Notes: a model not told the origin generated them from the letters alone. Numbered from the stretch's first letter, positions 10,598 to 19,396 are shown. The stretch is 64,000 nt of DNA from Phycisphaeraceae bacterium (GCA_015200025.1 CP054186.1:1178001-1242000), one strand, 5' to 3'. Numbers and translations: made by a program.

Positions 10598-10778
10598 GTG
10601 GAGGCTCCGGGTGACGCGGCCCCCCGCGGGGGCGTGAGGGGGTTGCCCCACCGGTCGACGCGGGCCGGCGGAGGCGACACGGTGCCCGCATGATAACTTA
10701 CTGGGTCTTGCACGCGCTGTTCTTATTTGTTCGCCAGTTGACCGGGGATGGACACCGGGCGGCCTGCGTCCACTGGCT

Positions 10779-11555
10779 TTAGCATCCGGCCTCGAAGGCC
10801 TCGATGTACGCGTCGAGGTCGAAGAAATCGAGGAAGCCGTCGCCGTTAACGTCGGCGCTCTTGCCCGGCGGGCACTCGCCGAACTCGAAGCAGGCGACGA
10901 AGGCATCGAGGTCGAAGAAGTCGAGGAAATTGTCGTCGTTGAAGTCGGCGGCGCAGACCCCGAACCGGACGCGGTCGATCCCGACGCGCTCTTCGAGCGC
11001 GTCCCCGCCGAACTCCATCCCGATCAGGACGCGCTGGAGCGAGGCGAGGATCGCGGTGATCTGGGCCTGCGAGGCCACGGCGCCCGTCGCCGACGAACCG
11101 ACCCGCCACGATCCCTCGGCGAGCGGGATGGCGCGGCGGGACCAGGCGTTGAGGGGCGGGAGGTCGGTGGCGTGCGAGATCCGTTGGCCGCCCGCGCCGA
11201 TGAGCACGACGAGCCGCCCGTCCGGGTAGTTGAGCGTATCGGTCCGCACGGAGTACTCGAACGTGCGTCCGTAGAACGACGAGCGGTCGCCGGCCCAATC
11301 GTTGGGTGAGGCGAAGAATGACCAGTTGCTGTCGGGGTCGAGTTGCTCGATATACCCGCCGGGGTCGCCGCCCGTGGCGACGTGCGTCGGCACGTAGCCC
11401 TGGATGATGGTGAACGGCCCGGTGGGGTTGGAGCGTGTCTCGACGATCCAGCCTTCGCGGTCGAAGGTAAAGTCGGAAACCAGGGCGGGCTGCGCGATCG
11501 CCGGGGTCGCGGCGGCGAGGGCGACCGAGCACGGATACAGGCCGAGGACGTTCAT
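10779..11555 (-). CDS. Secreted laminin-B-like protein with GC-type dockerin tail
   Basis: This is a 258-residue exported protein with signal peptide MNVLGLYPCSVALAAATPAI and Ala-Gln after it. The body matches the laminin B (domain IV) pattern: SFFASPNDWAGDRSSFYG, FEYSVRTDTLNYPDGRLVVL, then ILASLQRVLIGMEF. This beta-sandwich is probably a carbohydrate or matrix-binding module. The tail has EF loops DFNDDNFLDFFDLDAF and DVNGDGFLDFFDLDAY and ends FEAGC. There is no Shine-Dalgarno; a promoter lies immediately upstream so the mRNA may be leaderless. Confidence 0.8.
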   Translation of the reverse strand: MNVLGLYPCSVALAAATPAIAQPALVSDFTFDREGWIVETRSNPTGPFTIIQGYVPTHVATGGDPGGYIEQLDPDSNWSFFASPNDWAGDRSSFYGRTFEYSVRTDTLNYPDGRLVVLIGAGGQRISHATDLPPLNAWSRRAIPLAEGSWRVGSSATGAVASQAQITAILASLQRVLIGMEFGGDALEERVGIDRVRFGVCAADFNDDNFLDFFDLDAFVACFEFGECPPGKSADVNGDGFLDFFDLDAYIEAFEAGC

Positions 11556-11561
11556 GGGGCG

Positions 11562-11590
11562 ATTGTAATAGCTTGCTCCTCGAACACCAA
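11562..11590 (-). promoter_or_regulatory. Promoter of the laminin-B-like gene, predicted leaderless
   Basis: TTGGTG (11585-11590) and TACAAT (11562-11567) are 17 nt apart on the minus strand. Only six bases (CGCCCC) separate TACAAT from the ATG, so the transcript would begin at or next to the start codon. Confidence 0.55.
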
Positions 11591-11677
11591 GCCCGGGATC
11601 GCCGGACCCGTGGTGCACGGGAACGCCTCCTGGACCGAGAACGAAGAGGCGCGGCGAACGGTCGGAACGCACTTCTG

Positions 11678-13936
11678 TCAGCACCCGGCCTCGAACGCCT
11701 CGATGAACGTGTCGGCGTCGAAGAAATCGACGAACCCATCGCCGTTGAGGTCGGGGGTGCGGCCCGGCGGGCAGCCCTCGCCCTCGAAGCAGACGACGAA
11801 GGCGTCGAGATCGAGGAAATCGACGAACCCGTCGCCGTTGAAATCGGCGGTGCAGGGCGGACAATCCGGGAGCGGGGCGGCCCAGAGGCCTCGGCCCTGG
11901 GTCGCGGCGACGAGCCGACCGAAGGCGGGCTCGGTGTGGAGGTCGATGACGCAGGCGTTGGGGAGCCCGCCGTCCATGCGGCGCCAGGACCGGCCGTCGT
12001 CGGTGGACTGAAAGACGCCCGCGTCGGTGCCGGCGTAGAGCGTGTTGGGCGCGCACCGGGAGTCGATGGCGAGGACGTTGACGGGGAGGTCGGGGAGGTC
12101 GCCGTCGAGCGTGGCCCAGGTCAGGCCGCGGTCGGTCGAGCGTCGCACCTTGGGCGATCCGAAGGCGGCGCCGGCGAGGTAGACCACGGCGGGATCGATG
12201 GGGTCGGGGCGGATCTCGCGGGTCACGCGGGGCCAACCGATGGCGTCGGTCACGCGGGTCGTGAAGGAGGCACCGCCGTCGGTGGAGACATGGAGGCGGT
12301 GGTCGTTGGTGACGGCGTAGACGGTGAGGCTGTCGGCGGGGCTGATGGCCAGGGCTCGGACCGCGCCGGTGGGGGAGAGGCTCGGGCTGATGGGGGTCCA
12401 CGATCCGCCGTTGACAGAGCGGTACACCCTTTGCGTGGCGTAGAGCATGCGCGTGGGGTCGGTAGGGTCGATGAGGTAGGGCGGGAGGAAGCAGTTTCGG
12501 TCGGAGGCGTCGATGCCGGCGCTGAAGAGGTTGAAGGAGGCGCCGCCGTTGGTCGAGCGGTAGAGGTTGCCGGTGCCCTGGAACTCGGTGAAGAGCCGTT
12601 GGGGGTTGGCGTGGTCCCACTGGGTCCAGCCGCCGTCGCCGCCGGTGACTCGGGTCCAGGTGAGGGTGTCGGAGGTCCGGAGGTTGGAGCCGTTGTCCTG
12701 CGTGCCGCCGAGGAATCGGTTGGGGTCGGTGGGGTGCGAGGAGACGCCGGCGTAGAACTGGATGGTGCCGAGGTTGTTGTTTCGGGATTCCCAGGAGGTG
12801 CCGTTGTTGGGCGATCGGTGGACGCCGCCGTCGTCGCCGACGACGAGGCGTCCGGCGGCATCCCAGGTGATGGCGTGGAGGTCGACGTGGGGCGGGGTGA
12901 CGGTGGTGAAGTTGGAGCCGGCGTTGGTGGATCGAACGAGGGAGAGCCCGCCCATGAGAACGGTGTCGGGGTTGGTGGGGCTGACGCCGACGACGCAGAG
13001 GTACCAGCCGTAGGTGGCTTGGATAGAGCCCGGCGAGATTGAGGTCCAGGAGTCGCCGGCGTTGTCGGTGCGGAAGCCGCCGAGGGTGCTCGCGTTGTTG
13101 CCGGAGGCGTCGGCGGGGCGGGTGATGAGGGCGTAGAGGCGCCCGGCCCTCGAAGGGGCGGCGGCGAGGGCGATCCGTCCGACGGTCCCGGCCGGCAGCC
13201 CGGCGGAGAGCCGGACCCAGGTCGCGCCCGAGTCGGTGGATCGGTAGATCCCGTTGGCGGGGTCGCCGAAGATGCGCCCGGCGGCGGCGAACATACGCGA
13301 GGGATCGGCGGGGTCGATGACCAGATCGGTCAGGCACAGGCTGGGCAGGCCGCCGGAGACATGGGTCCATGAGATGCCGGCGTCGTCGGACCGGAAGAGC
13401 CCGACGGGTCCGTCGGCCTGCGGGTGCCCCTTGGCGGCGGCGCGGGCGGGGAAGCCGCCCGCGTGGGTGACGGCGGCGAAGATCCGGCTCGGGTCGCGTG
13501 GGTCGATGACGAGGCGCGAGATGCATCGTCCCGCGAAGATCGGTTCGGCCAGGTGCGTCCATGTCGCGCCCGCGTCGGTCGATTTGTAGATGCCAAGGCC
13601 GTACCGGCTGTGGTTGGCGAAGTTGGCTTCGCCGGTGCCCGCATAAATGGTGTCGGGGTCGGCAGGATCGAGGGCAAGGGCGCCGACGGCGCTGGCGGGC
13701 AAGTGGTCGGTGAGCGGCGTCCAAGTCGAGCCGCCGGTGTCGGTGCGCCAGACCCCGCCGTCGGCCCCGGCGGCGAAATAGCGGTCGGGGAGCGTGGGGT
13801 GGCAGACGATGGCGGAGACGCGGCCGGCGTCGAAGGAGCCGCCGATGGGGGCCGGGCCCAGGTGGGTCCACGTTTGCGCGGCCGCCTGGGACGCGAGCAC
13901 GACGGAGAGCGCGAGGCGGGGGAGGAGCGCGGTCAT
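11678..13936 (-). CDS. Secreted Asp-box (BNR/sortilin-like) beta-propeller with GC-type dockerin tail
   Basis: The 752-residue exported protein has a signal peptide (MTALLPRLALSVVLASQAAA). It contains about a dozen Asp-box turns of the form S-T-D-x-G-x-T-W, including STDAGATW, SDDAGISW, STDSGATW, SPNNGTSW, STDGGASF and STDDGRSW. This places it with the VPS10/sortilin-like, BNR-repeat propellers. The tail EF loops are DFNGDGFVDFLDLDAF and DLNGDGFVDFFDADTF and it ends FEAGC. Its ATG overlaps the TGA of the upstream DUF4198 gene (ATGA), suggesting coupled translation. Confidence 0.87.
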   Translation of the reverse strand: MTALLPRLALSVVLASQAAAQTWTHLGPAPIGGSFDAGRVSAIVCHPTLPDRYFAAGADGGVWRTDTGGSTWTPLTDHLPASAVGALALDPADPDTIYAGTGEANFANHSRYGLGIYKSTDAGATWTHLAEPIFAGRCISRLVIDPRDPSRIFAAVTHAGGFPARAAAKGHPQADGPVGLFRSDDAGISWTHVSGGLPSLCLTDLVIDPADPSRMFAAAGRIFGDPANGIYRSTDSGATWVRLSAGLPAGTVGRIALAAAPSRAGRLYALITRPADASGNNASTLGGFRTDNAGDSWTSISPGSIQATYGWYLCVVGVSPTNPDTVLMGGLSLVRSTNAGSNFTTVTPPHVDLHAITWDAAGRLVVGDDGGVHRSPNNGTSWESRNNNLGTIQFYAGVSSHPTDPNRFLGGTQDNGSNLRTSDTLTWTRVTGGDGGWTQWDHANPQRLFTEFQGTGNLYRSTNGGASFNLFSAGIDASDRNCFLPPYLIDPTDPTRMLYATQRVYRSVNGGSWTPISPSLSPTGAVRALAISPADSLTVYAVTNDHRLHVSTDGGASFTTRVTDAIGWPRVTREIRPDPIDPAVVYLAGAAFGSPKVRRSTDRGLTWATLDGDLPDLPVNVLAIDSRCAPNTLYAGTDAGVFQSTDDGRSWRRMDGGLPNACVIDLHTEPAFGRLVAATQGRGLWAAPLPDCPPCTADFNGDGFVDFLDLDAFVVCFEGEGCPPGRTPDLNGDGFVDFFDADTFIEAFEAGC

Positions 13937-14739
13937 TTTGGCGCTCCTTCGCGCCGCTCGGGTGCCTCGAAAGTCAGCGTGGCGAACGCGGCGATCCACG
14001 CCTGCCCCTGGTCGCGTGGCGCGACCAGGGACCGAGACTCGATCGTCCAGACCCCCGGGTGAGTGATCCGGAGGTGCGCGATGCCCTTGTCATCGGCCAC
14101 GGTCTCGACCCGCTCGCCCGTGAGGGCGTGACGGGCGATCACGCGGGCGCCGGCCGCGCCCACGCCGCGGACGTAGACCCGGACGGGCAGATCGCTCCCC
14201 GGGAGGAGCGACGTCGGGTCCATCAGCGGGCGGATCTCGACCTGCTGGCCCGATTTCGAGGTCGGTGTGTGGTCGTGGGCGGGCGAGCCGTCGGCGTGGG
14301 TGACGCGGACGAGCGCGGTGGCCGAACGGTGGACTTCGACCGCGGCGGGTTTCGCCGCGTCGCCGGTGAACTCACGGAACCGTTCGGCGTCCCAGGACTC
14401 GTTGGCCGGCGCCAGGTCGATCCCGATCATGGCCACGCCGGGCGAGGCGGGGATGAGGCGGGTCCGATCCTCGCGGGTCAGCGCCTCGTCGGCGGACCGG
14501 TTGTGCTGAGTCCCCGCGAGGCGAACGAAGAACCAGGCCGGAGAATCGGGCCATTCGAGCGGGGTGGCGCCGCCCGGGGCGGGTTGTTCGAGCGAGAGTG
14601 TGACGGGTTGCCCCACGGCGACCGACAGGGCGGAAACCCCGAGGACCGGGGTTTGCGCGTGGTCCGGCCCGAGCGTCGGCGGCGAGGCGGCTTTGAAGAA
14701 CAGGAGGACAACGGCGAGGGCGACGGCGAGGGTGTTCAT
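13933..14739 (-). CDS. DUF4198-like exported protein
   Basis: The 268-residue protein has an N-terminal signal or anchor (MNTLAVALAVVLLFFKAASP). The C-terminal half fits the DUF4198 family, which has NikM/cobalt-uptake-like immunoglobulin folds: SLLPGSDLPVRVYVRGVGAA, ARVIARHALTGERVETVADD, and GVWTIESRSLV before a Trp-containing end. DUF4198 proteins are often near metal-uptake genes, but none is seen here. It is translationally coupled to the Asp-box propeller gene, suggesting the two work together at the cell surface. Function is unknown. Confidence 0.72.
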   Translation of the reverse strand: MNTLAVALAVVLLFFKAASPPTLGPDHAQTPVLGVSALSVAVGQPVTLSLEQPAPGGATPLEWPDSPAWFFVRLAGTQHNRSADEALTREDRTRLIPASPGVAMIGIDLAPANESWDAERFREFTGDAAKPAAVEVHRSATALVRVTHADGSPAHDHTPTSKSGQQVEIRPLMDPTSLLPGSDLPVRVYVRGVGAAGARVIARHALTGERVETVADDKGIAHLRITHPGVWTIESRSLVAPRDQGQAWIAAFATLTFEAPERREGAPK

Positions 14740-14749
14740 GCCGCCCCGA

Positions 14750-14755
14750 AGTATA
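14750..14755 (-). promoter_or_regulatory. -10 box for the DUF4198/propeller operon
   Basis: TATACT on the minus strand lies ten bases before the ATG at 14739, so the leader would be only a few nucleotides. No -35 is recognisable in the GC-rich sequence upstream. Confidence 0.4.
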
Positions 14756-14832
14756 CAGGGCCGCGTCCGCCGTCCCTCGCGCGAATCGAGGGGCGATCAC
14801 GGCGTTGGGGCATGATCGTCGAGGTATCGGGC

Positions 14833-16392
14833 TTAGGCGTGGATGACCCGGCCCTCGGAGGCGAGGGCGGCCTCGTGGATCGCCTCGTGGAGGGTCGGGT
14901 GGGCGTGCATGGTGACGATGAGTTCCTCGCTGGTCGCCTCGAGTCGGCGGGCGAGGCCGAGTTCGCCGATCAGTTCCGTCGCCTGCGCGGAGAGGATGTG
15001 GGCGCCCAGGATCTCGCCGCGGGGGAGCCCGCGGATGATCTTGACGGTGCCGACGTTCTCCATGCCGGCGATGGCCTTGCCGTGGGATTGCATGGAGTAG
15101 GACCCGACCTGGTAGTCCTTGTCCTTGACCTTGCCCATCGCCTTGAGGTCGCGTTCGGTGTAGCCGACGCTGGCGACCTGGGGGTGGCAGTAGGTGCACC
15201 CGGGGATGGTCGAGTAGTCGATGCCGATGGGCTCGTGGTGGACCTTCTTGTCACGCCAGGCGATGCGTTCGACGCACAGGATCGCTTCTTCGCTGGCGAC
15301 GTGGGCGAGCCAGGGCGGGCCGATGACGTCGCCCACGGCGTACACGCCGGGGAGGTTGGTTTTGTAGTCGCAGTTCTGCTGCTCTTTCTTGGCGGGGTCG
15401 TAGTCGGTCTTGATGTGGTCCTTGAGGACCTCGAGCCCGAGCGACGCATCGAAAAGGCCGTCGTACCGGCCCTTGACGCCGACGGCCAGCAGCACCTTCT
15501 CGGCCTCGATGGTTTCCTTCTTGCTCTCGTCGGCCTTGCCCTTGCCGTCGGCCCCGACGACCCAGGGGGCGACCGTGACCTTGACGCCGGCGGCGGATTT
15601 CTCGACCGCGACGGTGGTGGTGCTCGTGCGGAGGTCCATCCCGGCGCGCTTGTAGATTTTTTCGAGGCCCGCGGAGATGTCGTCGTCCTCGACGGGGAGG
15701 ATGCGGGGCATCATCTCGATGACGGTGACTTTGGTGCCGAAGGTGTGGTAGAAGTAGGCGAACTCCATGCCGATGGCGCCCGCGCCGATGACGACGAGGC
15801 TCTTGGGCATGCTCTTGGTGTTCATGGCCTCGCGGGCGCCCAGGATCTTGTCGCCGTCGAACTTGGCGAAGGGCAGCTCGCGGGCGACCGACCCGGTGGC
15901 AACGATGACGTGGGTGGCGGTGATGGTCTCGCGGGGCGTCTTGGACGTGTTCTCGCTGGGGGCGTGCGTCAGTTCGTCCTGGACCTTGCAGTCGTAGACC
16001 TCGACGCGGACGGGGGTGCCCTTGGCGGCCTTGACGATCTTGGCGTTGCCGACGACGTGCTCGATCTTGTTCTTCTTGAAGAGGAACGCGATGCCGCTAT
16101 TGAGTTTCTTGGCGACGTCACGCGAGCGGCCGATGGTCTTGGCCCAGTCGACCTCGAGGGTGCCGTTGAGCTTGAGGCCCCAGTCGGCGGCCTGGTGGTG
16201 GACCTTCTCGTAAACCTCGGCGTTGGCGAGGAGGGCCTTGGTGGGGATGCACCCCCAGTTGAGGCAGACCCCGCCGAGCTTGTCGCGTTCGATGCAGGCG
16301 ACTTTGTACCCAAGTTGGGCGGCGCGGATGGCCCCGACGTAGCCCGCGGGCCCGCCGCCGATGACGAGAACATCGAAATGCCGTTCGGGCAT
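14833..16392 (-). CDS. lpdA: Dihydrolipoyl dehydrogenase
   Basis: The 519-residue flavoprotein reoxidises dihydrolipoamide with NAD+ in the 2-oxoacid dehydrogenase complexes or glycine cleavage. FAD-binding GGGPAG is at residues 12-17 and the redox disulfide in CLNWGC at 43-48. The NAD-binding VVIGAGAIGMEF and the second FAD motif GVYAVGDV follow. The C-terminal catalytic His-Glu pair is in HAHPTLHEAIHEA. It is longer than usual (about 470) because of inserts near DCKVQDELTHAPSENTS and in the NAD domain. An AAAGGA ribosome site precedes the ATG. No E1 or E2 gene is adjacent. Confidence 0.96.
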   Translation of the reverse strand: MPERHFDVLVIGGGPAGYVGAIRAAQLGYKVACIERDKLGGVCLNWGCIPTKALLANAEVYEKVHHQAADWGLKLNGTLEVDWAKTIGRSRDVAKKLNSGIAFLFKKNKIEHVVGNAKIVKAAKGTPVRVEVYDCKVQDELTHAPSENTSKTPRETITATHVIVATGSVARELPFAKFDGDKILGAREAMNTKSMPKSLVVIGAGAIGMEFAYFYHTFGTKVTVIEMMPRILPVEDDDISAGLEKIYKRAGMDLRTSTTTVAVEKSAAGVKVTVAPWVVGADGKGKADESKKETIEAEKVLLAVGVKGRYDGLFDASLGLEVLKDHIKTDYDPAKKEQQNCDYKTNLPGVYAVGDVIGPPWLAHVASEEAILCVERIAWRDKKVHHEPIGIDYSTIPGCTYCHPQVASVGYTERDLKAMGKVKDKDYQVGSYSMQSHGKAIAGMENVGTVKIIRGLPRGEILGAHILSAQATELIGELGLARRLEATSEELIVTMHAHPTLHEAIHEAALASEGRVIHA

Positions 16393-16485
16393 TGATTGGT
16401 CCTTTCTGATAGGGGTGGACTGTAGCCTTCGGGCTTGCCGCCGAGCAAGGACCGATCGGCCCGATCGGCCCGGGCGGACCCAGCG

Positions 16486-16800
16486 TCAGGGGCGCTCGAC
16501 GCGGGCGATGATCACGACGGCGAGGATCGCGAACGCGACCGGGGCCGAGCCGACCCCGACGGCGGCCCACGGACGACCCACGACGAGCAACCAGATCGAG
16601 CCCGCGAGCGAGAGCGTCGCCACCAAGAGCCCGGCGAGCATCCAGGCCTTAAGCCGCGCCAGGTAGTCGGGCTTGCCGTTGGGGGCCGAGGCGAGGAGGA
16701 GGACCTCGAAGAGCGCCGTGGCGAACAACCCGGCGATCATCGCGAGGATGGCGAGGGTGTTGACCCAGCCCGGGGCGGATTCGTCCGGGGGTGTGGTCAC
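16486..16800 (-). CDS. Small integral membrane protein, unknown function
   Basis: The 104-residue protein has three hydrophobic segments: VNTLAILAMIAGLFATALFE, AWMLAGLLVATLSLAGSIWL and VGVGSAPVAFAILAVVIIA. The GTG start overlaps the stop of the upstream gene in a GTGA arrangement, so the two are translationally coupled. No family is recognised. It is followed by lpdA after 93 nt. Confidence 0.68.
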   Translation of the reverse strand: MTTPPDESAPGWVNTLAILAMIAGLFATALFEVLLLASAPNGKPDYLARLKAWMLAGLLVATLSLAGSIWLLVVGRPWAAVGVGSAPVAFAILAVVIIARVERP

Positions 16801-17708
16801 GCGGCCTCCGGGGTGTAGCCGAGGATCTCGGTGAGGCGGGCACGGTCCCGCACCCGGCCCGACTCATACTGCTCGGCCTCGACTTCGGTATGCGGCTCGG
16901 GGTAGCAGTTCAGGGCCCAGGCCAGGGCCCGGTGGAAGACCACCTCGGTGGCCGATCGGTCGCTGTCGGGGCTCGCGGCCATCTCTCGGAGCCTCATCTC
17001 GTAGAGCGACTTGATCGCGACGGCTCCCTGGATGGACGGATCGGCCTCGATCACAAGTCGCTCGGCATCGTCGAACCGACCCTCCGCGATCAACCCGCGA
17101 GCGGCGGCAACGGCGGGCTCACGCTTGACTCGCATCGCTTCGGTGTGAGCTTCCAGTGATCTCGCGTAGGAGCCGTCGTCGCGGACCCACCCCGGCGCGT
17201 CGGTGGAGTCCAGGTCGTGGGTCGGCCCGTGGGGGCGGTCGAGGGCGATGGACGTGACCGCCTCGGTGAGGCGTTCGCCGTAACTCGGCCAGAGTTCGGT
17301 GGGGCACATGCCGTGGGCGGTGACGAATCGGCCGCCGTCCTCGAAGGCGACCATGAAGAAGGAGAGCGGGGTGCCGTTCTGGACTTGTGACGCGGTGGCG
17401 AGGATCGCGGTGTGACGCCGCTCGGGCGTGCCGACCTCGCCGGGGCGTTCGGAGAGGAGCGTGAGGTCGAAATGGTTGGCGAGGTAGCGGACCCACTGGA
17501 GGACGCTCCCGGTCTGATAGGCCGGGCGGGCCGCGACCATGATGACGGCGAACCCCACCGGGGAGGCGAGCAGGAGGAGGGGGGCCGATTCGGTCGGGTT
17601 GTCAAAGTTCGGCTTCTGATCAGGCAACGACGCGGCCTCGAATCCCTCGGGGATTTCGATCGAGAACGCCAGGTCGGCGATCCGGGCGGGGTATGAGGTT
17701 CGGCGCAT
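16797..17708 (-). CDS. Hypothetical soluble protein
   Basis: The 303-residue protein has no signal peptide and no recognised domain. It opens MRRTSYPARIADLAFSIEIP and includes GFAVIMVAARPAYQTGSVLQ and a helical C-terminal half with REPAVAAARGLIAEGRFDDA, which could be a repeat of paired helices. A GGAGA ribosome site precedes the ATG. Its coupling to the small membrane protein suggests that the pair acts together at the membrane. Confidence 0.65.
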   Translation of the reverse strand: MRRTSYPARIADLAFSIEIPEGFEAASLPDQKPNFDNPTESAPLLLLASPVGFAVIMVAARPAYQTGSVLQWVRYLANHFDLTLLSERPGEVGTPERRHTAILATASQVQNGTPLSFFMVAFEDGGRFVTAHGMCPTELWPSYGERLTEAVTSIALDRPHGPTHDLDSTDAPGWVRDDGSYARSLEAHTEAMRVKREPAVAAARGLIAEGRFDDAERLVIEADPSIQGAVAIKSLYEMRLREMAASPDSDRSATEVVFHRALAWALNCYPEPHTEVEAEQYESGRVRDRARLTEILGYTPEAA

Positions 17709-17795
17709 CGGGTCTCTCCGCGCGGGGGGGTCTCGCCCACCTCGCGTGGATCAGTGCGGGCGGGGACGGCCGATGGGCTAACCGGACCCAACGCC

Positions 17796-17823
17796 TTGCG
17801 GGAGACGGCGAGGGGGGTATACT
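17796..17823 (+). promoter_or_regulatory. Promoter of the pseudopilin/dockerin operon
   Basis: TTGCGG (17796-17801) and TATACT (17818-17823) are 16 nt apart. The predicted transcription start near 17830 falls between the two in-frame ATGs at 17826 and 17832, so the true start may be the second one on a leaderless mRNA. Confidence 0.5.
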
Positions 17824-17825
17824 TT

Positions 17826-18614
17826 ATGAGAATGATTTATCACTCGCGTGTATCCGTGGCGGGCCGAGGTCGGTCCTGCGGCAGGCCCGGCGGCGGGTTC
17901 ACGCTGATCGAGCTGCTGGTGGTGGTCGCGGTCGCGGCGCTGCTGATGGGGCTGCTGCTCCCGGCGCTGGGGAAGGCGAGGCACTCGGCGAGGGTGGTCA
18001 AGGACCTGGCGATGCTGCACAACCTCCAGGTCGCGCAGGTGCTCTACGCCAACGACCACCGGGGGATGCTGGTGGACGCGGGGCTGGCGCACGGGGGTGT
18101 TGGCGACCCGGCGTCGTCGTGGATCTCGGCGCTGGAGGCGTACACGTCGGGGCCGATCGGCCGGCGGAGCCCGCTGGACCGGAGCCCGTACTGGCCGATC
18201 GAGATGGGCGGCGAGGGACGGACGGTTGACGGTGCGTCGCGGGCGACGAGCTTCGGGATCAACAACTACCTCTCTCGGAACTATGCGCCGCCTCCGGAGG
18301 TGTGCCCGAGGGCGCCGTTCGATCGGCTGGAGAAGGTCCCGGTCGCCGAACGGACGGTGCAGTTCCTGCACATGGCGTGGGATGGGGACTTCGCCGCGTC
18401 CGACCACGTCCACGCGGAGGGGTGGGGGGACGCGTCGCGGGCGGCGGCGTTGGCGGCGGCGCAGGTGCGCACGTCGGCGGTGGCGGGGCGGGCCGGGACG
18501 GGCGAGGCCGTCTCGAACTACTCGTTCCTCGACGGGCACGCGGCCTCGCGGGCCTTCACGGCGGTGTACACGGACCGGACCAAGAACATGTTCAACCCCG
18601 AGGTGGCTCGATGA
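17826..18614 (+). CDS. Prepilin-type protein with N-terminal methylation motif
   Basis: The 262-residue protein has a basic leader ending in Gly and a class III cleavage site, GGGFTLIELLVVVAVAALLM. It would be cut before Phe by a prepilin peptidase and anchored by the hydrophobic helix. Its C-terminus has SNYSFLDGHAASRAFT, the DG-H pattern typical of the large planctomycete pseudopilin families. ATG at 17826 or 17832 (MIYHSRV) is possible; the promoter position favours the second. Its stop overlaps the ATG of the next gene (ATGA). No peptidase or secretin gene lies nearby. Confidence 0.88.
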   Translation: MRMIYHSRVSVAGRGRSCGRPGGGFTLIELLVVVAVAALLMGLLLPALGKARHSARVVKDLAMLHNLQVAQVLYANDHRGMLVDAGLAHGGVGDPASSWISALEAYTSGPIGRRSPLDRSPYWPIEMGGEGRTVDGASRATSFGINNYLSRNYAPPPEVCPRAPFDRLEKVPVAERTVQFLHMAWDGDFAASDHVHAEGWGDASRAAALAAAQVRTSAVAGRAGTGEAVSNYSFLDGHAASRAFTAVYTDRTKNMFNPEVAR

Positions 18615-19396
18615 CAGCATGGAAGACGGCGGGCGTGGCGGCGATGGCCGCGTGGTGCGGGTTGGCGTCGGCGCAGCACGGGGGCGATATCGTCCTGACG
18701 ATCGAGGGCGGGCGGGTCGTGACGAACCGGCAGGGCGGCGGCGGCACGCCGGTCCCCGAGCGAGTCTTCGGGGCCGAGTTCGGCGGGACGTTCCCGAACT
18801 TCACGGACGACCCGGGCTTTGACTCGAGCCCCGGGGTGTTCCCCAGGCCCGCGCAGGTGGGGTTTCGGCTCATGGCGGCCCTGCGCGTGTGGGACGGCGC
18901 CGGGTTCGCGGCGATCCCGGACGAGCGAATGGCGGTATCGTTCGGGGGCGGGGCGCTGGGCCCGGTGCAGACACCGACGCACGATGAGCCGGTGATGGGG
19001 TTCGGGATCACGGGCGGGGCGAACGGGCAATGGCACCGGCACTATGAATACATGCTGATGCCGCCGGCGCGGGCGGGGGTATACGCGATGGCGGTGGAGA
19101 TGTGGACGACGCTCGCGGGGGTATCGCCCAGCGAGACGTTCTGGATCGTTTTCAACCAGGGCGAGGATGAGGCGACGCACCACGCGGCGATCGTCTGGCT
19201 GCGGGGCTCGCTCGCGGGCTGCGCAGCGGACTTCAACGGGGACGGGTTCGTGGACTTTTTCGACGCCGACGCGTTCGTCGCGTGCTTCGAGGGAGTCGAG
19301 TGCCCGGCGGATCGAACGGGGGACTTCAACGGGGACGGGTTCGTGGATTTCTTCGACCTGGACGCGTTCGTCTCGGCGTTCGAGGCGGGCTGCTGA
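18611..19396 (+). CDS. Secreted protein with GC-type dockerin tail (paralogue A)
   Basis: The 261-residue exported protein has signal peptide MTAWKTAGVAAMAAWCGLAS. The body shares RVFGAEFGG, ALRVWDGAGF and FWIVFN with the next gene, so they are paralogues. His-containing spots (HGGDI, HRHYEYM, DEATHHAA) could bind metal. The tail has EF loops DFNGDGFVDFFDADAF and DFNGDGFVDFFDLDAF and ends FEAGC. It is translationally coupled to the pseudopilin. A similarity to cyanobacterial Zur-regulated PEP-CTERM proteins is a recollection only and needs a profile search. Confidence 0.8.
   Translation: MTAWKTAGVAAMAAWCGLASAQHGGDIVLTIEGGRVVTNRQGGGGTPVPERVFGAEFGGTFPNFTDDPGFDSSPGVFPRPAQVGFRLMAALRVWDGAGFAAIPDERMAVSFGGGALGPVQTPTHDEPVMGFGITGGANGQWHRHYEYMLMPPARAGVYAMAVEMWTTLAGVSPSETFWIVFNQGEDEATHHAAIVWLRGSLAGCAADFNGDGFVDFFDADAFVACFEGVECPADRTGDFNGDGFVDFFDLDAFVSAFEAGC

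Noticed and set aside
8316..19396. Repeated near-identical DNA blocks about 100-110 bp long read as mobile repeats
   Set aside because: All five copies are in-frame C-terminal coding sequence for the EF-hand tails, so they are protein domains rather than mobile elements.
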